Assembly (NCBI RefSeq): GCF_029872055.1 | Contig: NZ_JARXNQ010000001.1 | Coordinates: forward strand, 248,001 to 312,000 | Length of the DNA stretch: 64,000 nucleotides | Source of the DNA: Sulfurimonas sp. C5 | GTDB taxonomy: Bacteria > Campylobacterota > Campylobacteria > Campylobacterales > Sulfurimonadaceae | Direction: 5' to 3' | Part shown: positions 6,875 to 16,799 of the stretch, one piece after another | Position numbering within the stretch: position 1 is the stretch's first letter | How the letters are laid out: every line of letters starts with the position of its first letter | Program-made: the position numbers and the translations under genes | Notes under the pieces: model-generated | The model's input: the letters and a program-made list of their open reading frames with translations, nothing else | Databases searched by the model: none | Told to the model about the DNA's origin: nothing

Positions 6875-9800
6875 ATGGAAGTCAAAAATATAAAACAAAT
6901 CGAACAGGCGCTTCAAGAATGGGTAAGTGCCTTGGATGTTTTAGACGATGCTATTTTTATTCACGACCAAGAGTATCGTATTCTTCGCTGTAACAGTGCT
7001 TATCAGCGACTTGCTTCTCTTCCGTTTAAACAGATCATCGGTCAGCCTTATTTTAAAGTATTCCCAAAATCAAAAGAACCTCTGCCACATTGTTCAGTAA
7101 GCATAGATAAAAATTGCACAGAAGAGAATGAAAATGATATTTTGGTAGATGGTGTACTTTACCGTTCTCGATCTTACATAATCCGTGATAAAGAGGGTAT
7201 TTATCACTATTCGATTCAGATACTACAAGATATTACTAAAGAGCAAGCTGATGAAGAGAGATTGAAACAAAACGAAAAGTTCATTAAAGCAGTACTTGAC
7301 AATCTTCCTATAGGTATTGCCGTAAATACGATTGAACCAGAAGTAAAATTCAACTATATGAATGACAACTTTCCAAAACTCTACCGTACAACACGCGAAG
7401 CACTAAAGAATCCAGATGATTTTTGGAAGGCTGCATACGAAGATATAAATTTTCGTAAAAAGATCAAAAAACAGGTTATAGATGACTATGAAAGTGGTGA
7501 TCCGTTACGTATGCACTGGAATGAGGTCCCACTTACTCGCAAAGGGAAAGAAACAAGTTATATCTCGGCGCAAAATATTCCATTGCCAGATATGAACTCT
7601 ATTATTTCAATGGTCTGGGATGTAACGGAACGCAGGAATATGGAAGAACTCTTACTCAATGAAAAACGTTTTTCCGATAAGCTTATCGAAAGTATTCCTG
7701 ATATTTTCTTTGTGCTTAATGGAGAAGGAAAATTTGAACGTTGGAATAAAAAGATAGAAACTCTTTTTGGGCTAACGTCTGAAGAGTTAAAAGATCGTAA
7801 CGCGCTCTCTCTTATCTATGAAGATGACCGCCCCGAGATCGCAAAAAAAATAGAAGAAACTTTAGCGCTGGGGTATACTACTGTAGATACACGAGTGATG
7901 GCAAAAGAAGGACTTTGCTACTATAAGTTTACTAGTAAACGGATCACCACACCTAATGGTACGGGAATCATCGGTATAGGCCTTGACATGACTAAGCGTA
8001 AGAATATGGAACTGCAACTCAAAAGGGAGAGAGACTTTTCTGACCGATTGATCGAAACAGCTCCCGTCATCGTCTTACTGCTTGATAAAACAGGACACAT
8101 AGTCAGATACAACCGCTACATGGAACAGCTTTCTGGTTACCCGCTTGAAGAGGTGGCAGGGAAGGAGTGGTTCTCGTTAGTTCTCCCTGAAGCGACTCGT
8201 GAAAAGACTAGAGAAATCTTCCTTGAAGCTATTAATGATCTAGATAGCAAAGGAAATATAGACAGTATACTTACCCGTTGGGGTGATGAGCTTCATATTG
8301 AATGGTACAGTAAAACTATTAAAGATGCTGAAGGAAAAACAGAAGGACTACTTGCCATAGGCGTGGATGTTACCGAGCAACAGAAGGTTCAGGAACGGTT
8401 AGAATTGTTTCATACTCTTTTAGAAAATTCTACGGATGCTGTTGAAATTATTGAACCGGGTACCCTAAAACTACTTGATGTTAATGACACGCTTTGTCGT
8501 GAACTGGGCTACAGTCGTAAGGAACTGCTTGAGATGACTATCTATGATATAGATCCAACAGTTACACCCGACATGGTTAAGACGATTAAAGAGAAGATCG
8601 ATACAGAAGGGAATGTAATCTTTGAAAGTTTGAATAAACGCCGAGATGGAACTATATATCCTGTCGAAGTCTCGCTATCACTCAACAAACTTGAACATCC
8701 CTATTTATTAGCGATTGTACGCGATATTACAGAACGCAAGGAAGCAGAAGAGCATCTTAAAGAGAGTGAAGAAAAATTCCGTACTATGACTGCTTCCGCG
8801 CAAGATGCAATCTTGATGATAGACTCACAGGGAAATATCTCCTACTGGAACGAAGCAGCGGAAAGAGTCCTTGGTTATTCGGCTGATGAAGCTATGGGGA
8901 CTAATTTGCATAAGTTGATTACTCCAGAGCGTTTTATGGATGCTCATCTAAAGGGGTTTAAAGAGTTTCAGCGTACAGGTCAAGGTGCTGCGGTTGGAAA
9001 GACTGTTGAACTAGCAGCTATAAAAAAAGACGGTACGGAGTTTCCTATTGAACTCTCTTTGTCCTCAATACTTCATAAAGATGGATGGGGTGCTATAGGA
9101 ATCATGCGTGATATAAGTGAGCGTAAAGCATCTGAAGCTGCACTCAATAGGGCAAATCGAGCTCTTAAAACTCTTTCTGCCGGGAACTTGGCACTTGTAC
9201 ATGCAACAAGTGAAGAAGAGTTGCTTAAAGAGGTAACCAGAGTGATCGTTGAAAGGGGTGGGTATAGTCTTGCCGTCGTTGATTATGCAGATGATGGTCC
9301 TGAGAAAAATCTCACTCCTGTCGCTTGGCATGGTTTTAGCGGTGAAGAGTACTGGTTAAATGACCTATGTTGGAAGGATACTGGAAAAGGTGTCCTCCCC
9401 GCCGGAGCAGCTATTCGCGAGGGGGTAACACAGATTTTTAGAGATATTAAAGATCCTCTTACTTGTCCTAATTGGCGAGATGCTGCAATAGAACGTGGAT
9501 ATGTTTCACACATATCTCTGCCGCTTTTTGATGGAAAAAAGCCTTTTGGAGTATTGAGTATCTACTCATCTCAAGAAGAGTCTTTTGATGAAGAAGAGAT
9601 CCATTTGCTTGAAGAGTTGGCCAATGATCTGGCTTATGGTATTGGCAATCAGCGTACGCGTGATGTGAATAAAAAGCACGAAGCTATTTTACGAGAGAGT
9701 TTAGAGCAGACAATTCTGGCAATTTCTGCTACTGTAGAGTCACGTGATCCTTATACGGCAGGTCATCAGAAACGTGTTGCTGAACTGGCAACGGCCATTG

Positions 9801-10291
9801 CCAAGGAGATGGGGTTAGGTCAAGAAGAGATAGAGGGGATTAGGTTTGCAGCTATTATTCATGATCTTGGAAAAATTCATATCCCTGCAGAGATTCTTGC
9901 TAAACCTGGACGTTTGACAGATATTGAGTTTATGCTTATTAAAACACATCCCCAAGCGGGTTACGACATTATTAAAGATGTAAATTTTCCTTGGCCGATT
10001 GCTCAGATAATTCTTCAGCATCACGAACATGTTGACGGTTCGGGTTATCCTCAGGGACTTAAGGGAGATGAGATCCTCTTGGGAGCAAAGATTATTACCG
10101 TAGCAGATGTGATTGAAGCTATATCTTCCCATCGTCCATATCGTTCGGCTTTAGGTATTCAAGTAGCTCTTGACGAAGTAACAAAAGGACGAGGAACAAG
10201 ATATGATAGTGTAGTTGTAGATACCTGCATGAAGCTTTTCAAAGAAAAAAAGTTTACATTTAATACTGACTCTAGTATGCTCGCTATTTAA
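6875..10291 (+). CDS. Multi-PAS, GAF and HD-GYP protein (probable c-di-GMP phosphodiesterase)
   Basis: Large cytoplasmic signalling protein of 1138 residues with no transmembrane segment. I read six tandem PAS units (about residues 10-125, 135-260, 265-385, 390-510, 515-635 and 640-765), most ending in a DIT/DVTERK-type linker. A GAF domain (~775-925) and an HD-GYP domain (~945-1130) follow. The catalytic H996-D997 (IIHDLGK) and the HHExxDGSGYP block (H1049 to P1059) are intact, so c-di-GMP hydrolysis is expected. ATG 6875 follows an AAAGG site at 6 bases and is preferred over the GTG just before it. By eye it looks somewhat less AT-rich than its neighbours. It is followed by a PAS/degenerate GGDEF gene. 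Confidence 0.9.
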   Translation: MEVKNIKQIEQALQEWVSALDVLDDAIFIHDQEYRILRCNSAYQRLASLPFKQIIGQPYFKVFPKSKEPLPHCSVSIDKNCTEENENDILVDGVLYRSRSYIIRDKEGIYHYSIQILQDITKEQADEERLKQNEKFIKAVLDNLPIGIAVNTIEPEVKFNYMNDNFPKLYRTTREALKNPDDFWKAAYEDINFRKKIKKQVIDDYESGDPLRMHWNEVPLTRKGKETSYISAQNIPLPDMNSIISMVWDVTERRNMEELLLNEKRFSDKLIESIPDIFFVLNGEGKFERWNKKIETLFGLTSEELKDRNALSLIYEDDRPEIAKKIEETLALGYTTVDTRVMAKEGLCYYKFTSKRITTPNGTGIIGIGLDMTKRKNMELQLKRERDFSDRLIETAPVIVLLLDKTGHIVRYNRYMEQLSGYPLEEVAGKEWFSLVLPEATREKTREIFLEAINDLDSKGNIDSILTRWGDELHIEWYSKTIKDAEGKTEGLLAIGVDVTEQQKVQERLELFHTLLENSTDAVEIIEPGTLKLLDVNDTLCRELGYSRKELLEMTIYDIDPTVTPDMVKTIKEKIDTEGNVIFESLNKRRDGTIYPVEVSLSLNKLEHPYLLAIVRDITERKEAEEHLKESEEKFRTMTASAQDAILMIDSQGNISYWNEAAERVLGYSADEAMGTNLHKLITPERFMDAHLKGFKEFQRTGQGAAVGKTVELAAIKKDGTEFPIELSLSSILHKDGWGAIGIMRDISERKASEAALNRANRALKTLSAGNLALVHATSEEELLKEVTRVIVERGGYSLAVVDYADDGPEKNLTPVAWHGFSGEEYWLNDLCWKDTGKGVLPAGAAIREGVTQIFRDIKDPLTCPNWRDAAIERGYVSHISLPLFDGKKPFGVLSIYSSQEESFDEEEIHLLEELANDLAYGIGNQRTRDVNKKHEAILRESLEQTILAISATVESRDPYTAGHQKRVAELATAIAKEMGLGQEEIEGIRFAAIIHDLGKIHIPAEILAKPGRLTDIEFMLIKTHPQAGYDIIKDVNFPWPIAQIILQHHEHVDGSGYPQGLKGDEILLGAKIITVADVIEAISSHRPYRSALGIQVALDEVTKGRGTRYDSVVVDTCMKLFKEKKFTFNTDSSMLAI

Positions 10292-10393
10292 ACTTATATA
10301 AAAAAATTTTGTTATCAATGGAATTAAATAGCATGGAAGCAACTAGTAACAAAGTTTATAATTAGGGAAATTTGCAATCCTAACAGAATTTTG

Positions 10394-10399
10394 TATAAT
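10394..10399 (+). promoter_or_regulatory. -10 box for the PAS/degenerate-GGDEF gene
   Basis: TATAAT preceded by TTTTG, 36 bases before the TTG start. It suggests the gene has its own promoter rather than relying on read-through from the HD-GYP gene. Confidence 0.5.
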
Positions 10400-10434
10400 G
10401 TTATACGTTATAGTTCTAAAAAGAAGGATATTAG

Positions 10435-11283
10435 TTGAATAGTTCTATTGAGGAATCTCCGTTTGAACATAATTCTTTGAAAGTCATTGAGTCATTAATC
10501 GACATGCATAAAGATTTAGTATTTGTTTATCACAATAACAAACCGATTCTTTTCAATCAAGCAAGTAAAGTGTTTTTTGGAGTTGAAACTCTCAAAGAGT
10601 TTGCAAGAGAGTTTGGAACTTTAGAAAATAGATTTGTACCGCATGACTCTTACTTCCATGTATCAACAATAGACAATGAACATCCTTGGCAACAATCAAT
10701 AATGTCAATAGAAGAATCTGACAGAATAATAAGTATGTTGGATCGTAAAATTAAGCCCCATGCATTTTCAGTAACTGTTGAGATACCGTTAGATGGGTAT
10801 GAACTGATTTTTTTTAATGACATTACATCTCAGCTTATCAAGCGTATTATGACAGAGAACAAAACAAATCTTGATAGTAACACTCAAGCTTATAACCGAA
10901 CATATTTTGAACACGTATCACCGATAATTTTAACCGCTGCAACATTTAATGAAAAACTTATAGGGATTTGTTTAGTAGAGTTTGAACATGAAGAAGTTGA
11001 ATTTGCTCAGAGTATTTCAGAAAGTATAAAAAATCAAATACGTGAGGATGATATGCTCGTCCGTTGGAATGATAAAAGCTTCTTACTTCTCTTTTTAATC
11101 AGTTCTGAAGAAGATGCACATTCTGTTAGTCAGAAAATTAGAGATACTCTTAATCAATTTCAAGCGACACATAAAACTCGTGTGTGTATGGGCTTAAAAA
11201 ATAAGCATGAGAGTATAGAAGCAATTATATCTCGTTGTGAAAATTCACTCACAGATACACAAGAAAATTTCATCTCATTATAA
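10435..11283 (+). CDS. PAS-like sensor with degenerate GGDEF domain
   Basis: 282-residue cytoplasmic protein. The first ~135 residues resemble a PAS sensor (DLVFVYHNNKPILFNQASKVFFG). Residues ~145-280 have the layout of a GGDEF domain: DSNTQAYNRTYFEHV matches the usual D-LTG-YNRR-F start, and IREDDMLVRWNDKSFLLLF stands where R--D---R-GGDEF---- should be. The catalytic GGDEF is replaced by WNDKSF, so cyclase activity is very unlikely. The TTG start is supported by an AGGA site 6 bases upstream; no earlier ATG fits. Placed after an HD-GYP phosphodiesterase, it may act as a regulator or effector in c-di-GMP signalling, which is inference. Confidence 0.72.
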   Translation: MNSSIEESPFEHNSLKVIESLIDMHKDLVFVYHNNKPILFNQASKVFFGVETLKEFAREFGTLENRFVPHDSYFHVSTIDNEHPWQQSIMSIEESDRIISMLDRKIKPHAFSVTVEIPLDGYELIFFNDITSQLIKRIMTENKTNLDSNTQAYNRTYFEHVSPIILTAATFNEKLIGICLVEFEHEEVEFAQSISESIKNQIREDDMLVRWNDKSFLLLFLISSEEDAHSVSQKIRDTLNQFQATHKTRVCMGLKNKHESIEAIISRCENSLTDTQENFISL

Positions 11284-11376
11284 AAATATTCATATATAAA
11301 GTAATCCAGATTTCAGTAGAGATAGTGTTCTGATATGCTACACTTTTTAATCTGAAAATACTAAAAAGATTTTATT

Positions 11377-13191
11377 ATGAAAACTACCATTGATTTATTG
11401 CAAAAACACAAAGAATTAAAAGTTATTAATACTGAATTAGATGTCTATTTGGAAATTCCCCATGTAGCATATGCTGAGGTGAAAAAAGGGGAAGAGGGGA
11501 AAGCTCTCCTTTTTACTAATGTAATTGATAAGAAGACAGGACATAAATATGAAGAACCAGTATTAATGAATGTATTTGGTTCATTTAAAAGATGTGAGTT
11601 GCTGTTTGGTCGTAAGATTGAGAGTGTGGCTGATGAGATTACAAAACTGCTTCATATGAAACCGCCTGCTTCTTTTAAAGAAAAGCTTTCTATGGCCGGG
11701 GAGTTGTTCCAGTTGAAAAATATTTTTCCAAAACGCTTAAAATCAAAAGGGGTGTGTCAAGAGATAATCCATCTTGAACAAGATATAGATCTGACAAAAC
11801 TTCCTGTACTTACAACTTGGGAACAAGACGGCGGGCCATTTATCACGATGGGACAGGTATATACTCAGTCTCTTGACGGTGAAATGGTTAATCTAGGAAT
11901 GTACAGACTGCAAGTGTACGATAAAAACCATCTGGGAATGCACTGGCAGATTCATAAAGATTCTTCTCACTTTTTTGATCAGTATCAAAAAGCAGGAAAA
12001 AAGATGCCTGTTTCAATCGGTATAGGTGGAGATCCTCTTTATACTTGGTGTGCGACAGCACCACTTCCTTACGGTGTAAATGAACTGTTAATGTATGGAC
12101 TTATTAAGAAAAAGCCTGCAGAACTTGTAAAATCAATTACAACACCGCTTTATATTCCTAAAGATGTAGATTATGTAATTGAGGGTTGGGTAGATCCTAG
12201 CGAATTGAAAATTGAGGGTCCTTTTGGAGATCATACGGGATATTATACTTTAGAAGAGCCGTATCCTGTGTTAGAAGTTTCAGCTATTACGATGAAGCAT
12301 GACAGAACATTTTTAGCAACTGTTGTCGGAAAACCGCCATTAGAAGATAAATACATGGGGTGGGCGACAGGAAAGATCTTTTTTCCATTACTCAAAACAA
12401 CGACACCGGATCTACTGGACTATCATATGCCTGAGAATGCAGGTTTTCATAACCTTATTTTAGCAAAGATGCAGCCGCTTTATAAAGGGCATGCAAAACA
12501 GTTTATGCACGCTTTTTGGGGAGCAGGACAGATGAGTTTTGTAAAACATGCTGTTTTTGTAGATGAAAATGCTCCGTCATTAGAAAACTATGAAGCATTT
12601 GCAACTTATGTACTTAATCGTTTTACTCCGAAATCTATGTTTATCACAGAAGGGATTTTGGATGCACTGGATCATTCATCACCTGAAGCATTAGTAGGTG
12701 GAAAACTTGGTATTGATGCTACATCTGCAAATAAAGTGGAACCACCACATCTTCTTGGTGATGAAGAGTTATTACATAAAGTTCAAGAACTTATTCCGGA
12801 TGCTGTAGATCTTCATCAGTTTATGAGAAGAACCAATAATCCAATTACAGTTATCAGTGTAAATAAAGCGAAAAATGCAAAAGAGTATTTTGATGCATTA
12901 TTACCTCTTTCAACAAACATGAGAATAGTGGTATTTGTAGATGCTCAAAAAAATGATGTTAGAAATGCATATATGTTAGTATGGAGAGTTACGAACAATA
13001 TTGATGCTCTTCGTGATATTTACAAGTCAGGACTTATGATAGGTGTTGACGGTACAAATAAAAATGAGTTAGACGGCTTTACACGAAGATGGCCTGATGA
13101 TGTAGATTGTACGATGGGCGTAGTGAATCATTTGAAGAACCTTGGCGTCTGGGATTTAGACGAAGAATTATTTAAAAAGTTTCAATTGTAA
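11377..13191 (+). CDS. UbiD family decarboxylase, probable menaquinone (futalosine) pathway enzyme
   Basis: 604-residue prenylated-FMN-dependent decarboxylase. The family hallmarks are present: YRLQVYDKNHLGMHWQIHKD with the conserved Arg, VIEGWVDPSELKIEGPFGDHTGYY with the two active-site Glu of the E-R-E triad, and the C-terminal AVDLHQFMRRTNN region. The length exceeds E. coli UbiD (~490) and matches the long subgroup named for menaquinone decarboxylases in futalosine-pathway bacteria. Menaquinone is the usual quinone of Campylobacterota, which supports that role over ubiquinone synthesis. It appears to be monocistronic. The prenyltransferase that makes the cofactor (UbiX) is not in this window. 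Confidence 0.85.
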   Translation: MKTTIDLLQKHKELKVINTELDVYLEIPHVAYAEVKKGEEGKALLFTNVIDKKTGHKYEEPVLMNVFGSFKRCELLFGRKIESVADEITKLLHMKPPASFKEKLSMAGELFQLKNIFPKRLKSKGVCQEIIHLEQDIDLTKLPVLTTWEQDGGPFITMGQVYTQSLDGEMVNLGMYRLQVYDKNHLGMHWQIHKDSSHFFDQYQKAGKKMPVSIGIGGDPLYTWCATAPLPYGVNELLMYGLIKKKPAELVKSITTPLYIPKDVDYVIEGWVDPSELKIEGPFGDHTGYYTLEEPYPVLEVSAITMKHDRTFLATVVGKPPLEDKYMGWATGKIFFPLLKTTTPDLLDYHMPENAGFHNLILAKMQPLYKGHAKQFMHAFWGAGQMSFVKHAVFVDENAPSLENYEAFATYVLNRFTPKSMFITEGILDALDHSSPEALVGGKLGIDATSANKVEPPHLLGDEELLHKVQELIPDAVDLHQFMRRTNNPITVISVNKAKNAKEYFDALLPLSTNMRIVVFVDAQKNDVRNAYMLVWRVTNNIDALRDIYKSGLMIGVDGTNKNELDGFTRRWPDDVDCTMGVVNHLKNLGVWDLDEELFKKFQL

Positions 13192-13237
13192 TAAAATTGT
13201 GAGAATTGCATATAAATTGTTAAGGGTCTAAGCTTAG

Positions 13238-13243
13238 TATAAT
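13238..13243 (+). promoter_or_regulatory. -10 box for the small cytochrome c gene
   Basis: TATAAT 46 bases before the cytochrome ATG, downstream of the UbiD stop. It points to separate transcription of the cytochrome gene. Confidence 0.5.
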
Positions 13244-13289
13244 AATTTCTAATGTAATATGACTTCTATTTATATTTTAAGGCGTAGAA

Positions 13290-13625
13290 ATGGGTAAATT
13301 TGTATTTATTGCATTGTCAATTTTAATACTATCATTCTCGACAGCTGATGCAGCTATATATAAGGGGCAAAAGGAATTTGTAAAAAACTGCCTTAAGTGT
13401 CATGATTCTGGACAAACTTTTGTTGCAAGTCATAAAATGAAATACTGGAAACATATGATGGCTAAAAAAGGTCAAAAATTGGCAGAGCTTCATTTAAAAA
13501 GTGAGAAAGCGCAAAAGTCATGGAAATATTTTGAAAGTAAAAAGTATACTAGAAAAGTAAAACACCTGAAACAATTTTTAGTCGAGTATGCTAAAGATAG
13601 TGGAAACGTACCTGCTTGTAACTAA
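13290..13625 (+). CDS. Small mono-haem c-type cytochrome
   Basis: 111 residues with a Sec signal peptide (MGKFVFIALSILILSFSTADA, cleavage near residue 21-22) and one haem-binding motif CLKCH (C34, C37, H38). The rest is Lys-rich (KHMMAKKGQKLAELHLKSEKA), giving a very basic protein, and methionines near residues 45-54 could serve as the sixth ligand. It is probably a soluble periplasmic electron carrier. The short spacing after the signal peptide and the basic charge differ from typical cytochrome c553. Its own promoter and a strong terminator make it a single-gene unit. The partner is unknown. Confidence 0.82.
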   Translation: MGKFVFIALSILILSFSTADAAIYKGQKEFVKNCLKCHDSGQTFVASHKMKYWKHMMAKKGQKLAELHLKSEKAQKSWKYFESKKYTRKVKHLKQFLVEYAKDSGNVPACN

Positions 13626-13638
13626 AAACTTCATTTAT

Positions 13639-13675
13639 ATATAGACTTATTTTTTTAAGTCTATATCTTCTTTTT
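13639..13675 (+). terminator. Rho-independent terminator after the cytochrome c gene
   Basis: A perfect 11-bp stem (ATATAGACTTA with TAAGTCTATAT) closes a six-T loop at 13639-13666 and is followed by a T-rich tail to 13675. Confidence 0.85.
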
Positions 13676-13737
13676 GTAAAATCATCTATATTTCGATAAA
13701 ATATCAAACTTTTTTAAAAAATTTCAAGGAAACTCTT

Positions 13738-15138
13738 ATGGATAAAATGTGGTCAGGTCGTTTTAGCGCAAGTGCATCTAGCTTATTAGACCAATTTAAC
13801 GCTTCAATTATGTTTGATAGAAAACTCTATCTGGAAGATATTGAAGGTTCTACTGCTCATGCTACTATGCTTGCTAAACAAGGGATCTTAACTAAAGAAG
13901 AACTCGAACAAATCAAACAAGGTTTACAGCAAGTAAAAAAAGAGATCGAATCAGGCGAATTTGAATGGAAAATTTCTGATGAAGATCTTCATATGGGGAT
14001 CGAAAAACGTTTAACGGCACTTATCGGTGATGCCGGAAAAAAATTACATACTGCACGTAGTAGAAACGATCAGGTTGCAGTAGATTTCAGACGTTATGTC
14101 CTTCGTAAAAACAATGAGATTGTAGAAGCTATTAAAAAACTTATGTATGAGGTTCTAGTAGTAGCAGAACAACATACTGAGACACTAATTCCTGGTATGA
14201 CACACTTACAACATGCACAGCCTATTAACTTTGGTTTCCATTTAGGTGCATACCTTTCGATGTTTAAACGTGATATTGAAAGATTTCAAAGCTCATATGA
14301 GAGAAACAATATCTCTCCGTTAGGTTGTGCGGCATTAGCAGGGACTCCACATAAAGTAGACCGTGAATATACTGCAGAACTTCTTGGTTTTGACAGTGTG
14401 AGTGTAAACTGTTTGGATACTGTAAGTGACAGGGATTTTGCCTTAGAAATTTTATTTAATATCTCAACAATGATGATGCATATTTCACGTCTTAGTGAAG
14501 AGCTTATTATGTGGTCTTCATATGAATTCGGTTTTGTTGAGCTAAGTGATGAATATTCAACAGGTTCTTCAATTATGCCACAAAAGAAAAATCCAGATGT
14601 ACCGGAACTTTTACGTGGAAAAACAGGACGTGTATATGGTTCACTTATGGGACTGTTAACAGTTATGAAAGGGCTTCCATTAGCATATAACAAAGATACT
14701 CAAGAAGATAAAGAAGGTGTTTTTGATGCAGTTGAAACTGCTGAAATTTCTTTAGAAATCTTAAAAGAAGCTATTAAAACAATGACTGTTAAACCGCACA
14801 ATATGGAAAAAGCATGTGCAATCGGCCACTTAAGTGCAACAGATTTAGCAGACTATTTAGTAGAAAAGTGTGATATTCCATTCCGTGAAGCTCACTTCAT
14901 CACTGGACGTGCAGTGGCTAAAGGGGAAGAACTAGGTGTTGATTTAAGTAAAATGGAATTTAAATACCTTAAAGAGATTGATGAGAGAATTAACGAAGAT
15001 GTAATGGAATTTTTAGCACTTCGTCACTCTATGAATGCAAGAACATCTCAAGGTGGAACTGCAACGGTAAGAACACTAGAGCAATTAGAATTTTTTAGAG
15101 AATATTTAAATAAAGCAGAGGAGACTTTACTCATATGA
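13738..15138 (+). CDS. argH: Argininosuccinate lyase
   Basis: Last step of arginine synthesis: argininosuccinate to arginine plus fumarate. The 466-residue length is normal. The fumarase/aspartase superfamily signature [12 protein letters not shown] begins near residue 276, and the N-terminal [20 protein letters not shown] and [14 protein letters not shown] blocks are typical ArgH. The enzyme works as a cytoplasmic tetramer. It lies after the cytochrome terminator with a GATAAAAT-type promoter in the gap. The downstream OsmC-like gene overlaps by four bases (ATGA), so the two are translationally coupled. Confidence 0.96.
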   Translation: MDKMWSGRFSASASSLLDQFNASIMFDRKLYLEDIEGSTAHATMLAKQGILTKEELEQIKQGLQQVKKEIESGEFEWKISDEDLHMGIEKRLTALIGDAGKKLHTARSRNDQVAVDFRRYVLRKNNEIVEAIKKLMYEVLVVAEQHTETLIPGMTHLQHAQPINFGFHLGAYLSMFKRDIERFQSSYERNNISPLGCAALAGTPHKVDREYTAELLGFDSVSVNCLDTVSDRDFALEILFNISTMMMHISRLSEELIMWSSYEFGFVELSDEYSTGSSIMPQKKNPDVPELLRGKTGRVYGSLMGLLTVMKGLPLAYNKDTQEDKEGVFDAVETAEISLEILKEAIKTMTVKPHNMEKACAIGHLSATDLADYLVEKCDIPFREAHFITGRAVAKGEELGVDLSKMEFKYLKEIDERINEDVMEFLALRHSMNARTSQGGTATVRTLEQLEFFREYLNKAEETLLI

Positions 15139-15602
15139 AAATTACAGTAACACATCAAGATGCAATGAAGTTTGAGGCTAAGACTGAAAAGTCTAGCTTT
15201 ATAATTGACTGTCCAACTATTTCGCCGATAGAGTATTTTTTATCGGGGATTATTACGTGTAGTGCGACGGATATCGTTATGATTCCAAAAAATCAAGGTA
15301 AAACTGTTACTGACTTAGTGGTTGACGGTGAAGTGGTTCGTGCTGAAGACCATCCAAGAAAGTTTGTTAAACTTCATTTGACATACAACTTCAATTCAGA
15401 TGCAGATGACGATACACAAGCAGCTCGTTGGGTAATGGCTTCGGTAGAGACATATTGTTCAACAATCAATACTATTCGTGACACGACTGAGATCTCTTAC
15501 AGCATTACACATAACGGCAAACTTATCCGTGAAAATGAAAAAATGATTAGCGGCGGCGGTAGTAAAATCGATATGGGTGAAATTGACGCCTGCGGCAACT
15601 AG
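15135..15602 (+). CDS. OsmC/Ohr family protein
   Basis: 155-residue protein of the OsmC fold, usually thiol peroxidases for organic hydroperoxides. Two cysteines sit at the family positions: C42 in [10 protein letters not shown] and C108 in [10 protein letters not shown]. The C-terminal tail is Gly-rich ([11 protein letters not shown]). The start overlaps the argH stop by four bases, an odd partner for a peroxidase, so the coupling may only reflect genome packing. Its stop codon lies inside a palindrome shared with the convergent MltC gene. A generic OsmC-like call is safer than Ohr or OsmC proper. Confidence 0.82.
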   Translation: MKITVTHQDAMKFEAKTEKSSFIIDCPTISPIEYFLSGIITCSATDIVMIPKNQGKTVTDLVVDGEVVRAEDHPRKFVKLHLTYNFNSDADDDTQAARWVMASVETYCSTINTIRDTTEISYSITHNGKLIRENEKMISGGGSKIDMGEIDACGN

Positions 15603-15615
15603 GAACTTTTCCTAG
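15599..15615. terminator. Bidirectional hairpin holding the stop codons of the OsmC-like and MltC genes
   Basis: CTAGGAA pairs perfectly with TTCCTAG around a 3-nt loop. The TAG of the plus-strand gene lies in the left arm and that of the minus-strand gene in the right arm. Confidence 0.6.
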
Positions 15616-16799
15616 CTTTGCTGATAAATTTTTTCGTAAACTTTTTTTCTTTCCGTAACTCTTTGTAAATACACTTTCGGCTCATTATATTTTAAATCTC
15701 TCAATAATCGTCTATAAACTTCATCAGGTGTAAGTTCGTTGATGATCCTAGCAGCGGCATTAACATCATTGGTACCTACAAAAGCACGAGCAACATTACC
15801 CGCACCAGTATTATATGCAGCAACTGTACAGTAAAGTTTACTTTGCGGATTTTTAATGGCTCTTAAATATTTATAATATAAAATGTGAAGATAAGCACTC
15901 CCAATTTCAATATTATTTTCTGAATTGTAAAGATAACTGCTCGATAGAAGTCTCTTTTTATTGTAGAGATATTGATAGGCATCAATTCCTGCAGTTTTTG
16001 GGACTATCTGCATAAGGCCATACGCCGGAATATGTGATCGCGCCATTGGATTATAGGAACTTTCAGAATGGATAATGGCAAAAATTAGATGCAAAGATAT
16101 ATCTTGTTTTTGGGAATTTTTTAACACCTCTTGATAATAATCCTGTGAGCGTTTATAAGTAGTATTTTTAGGAAGTTGTACATCTACAAAATAGATTTTT
16201 TTCCCTTTTTGTTTTGAAGAGTCTTTGGAAAGAATATTTGTTGTATTATTTAGCACATACTTGGATACATCCTCTTTTGTAGGGCTTGTTGTAAAGACAA
16301 TATTTTTTAAAATAGGTTTTGCGTCAGGCTGTGCATCTACTACCTCTTTAGGTTTTTGAATTTGATTGATACGCTGTTGCAAAGGATCTGATTCATAAGC
16401 ACTTTTCGTGTCTTGTGTAACAGCTTTTGCAAGGGCAATATGAATGTTTTCCTGCGCCTCTTGCTCAGAGTCGGCAATTGTCTCAATTGTGATCTTCTCT
16501 TGTTCAAAATTAACGTCGGTTCTTGTTTTTTTATCTGTTGTATAGGTAATCCATTCTTTTTTATTGGAAAGTTTAGGTTTTTCCCAAAAAATACCTAACT
16601 CTTTTTGATAATCTGTAAATGCTTTTTCTTGTGCTTTTTTATAAGTTTCAAAACTGTTTTTTTCAATTTGAAAACTCTTTTTTTGTACTTGTTTGTATTG
16701 TTGAAAAGCTTCAAGTTCAGATTTGTAATTATTAGGATTTTCGGCGGAAAGAAGAGTCGCCGCCGCAAAAGAAAAAAGAAGTGTTTTAAAAAAAGGCAT
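15612..16799 (-). CDS. MltC-type lytic transglycosylase
   Basis: Periplasmic murein lytic transglycosylase of 395 residues. The order is: signal peptide (residues 1-19, ending ATLLSAENP), an MltC-type N-terminal domain rich in Lys and Gln (~20-130), then the SLT domain (~225-385). The catalytic Glu is E246 in IIHSESSYNP, followed by AYGLMQIVPKTAG and VAAYNTGAGNVARAF. There is no lipobox cysteine near the signal peptide end, unlike E. coli MltC, so it may be soluble or membrane-tethered by other means. The start overlaps the HIT gene stop by one base (TGATG). Confidence 0.88.
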   Translation of the reverse strand: MPFFKTLLFSFAAATLLSAENPNNYKSELEAFQQYKQVQKKSFQIEKNSFETYKKAQEKAFTDYQKELGIFWEKPKLSNKKEWITYTTDKKTRTDVNFEQEKITIETIADSEQEAQENIHIALAKAVTQDTKSAYESDPLQQRINQIQKPKEVVDAQPDAKPILKNIVFTTSPTKEDVSKYVLNNTTNILSKDSSKQKGKKIYFVDVQLPKNTTYKRSQDYYQEVLKNSQKQDISLHLIFAIIHSESSYNPMARSHIPAYGLMQIVPKTAGIDAYQYLYNKKRLLSSSYLYNSENNIEIGSAYLHILYYKYLRAIKNPQSKLYCTVAAYNTGAGNVARAFVGTNDVNAAARIINELTPDEVYRRLLRDLKYNEPKVYLQRVTERKKVYEKIYQQS

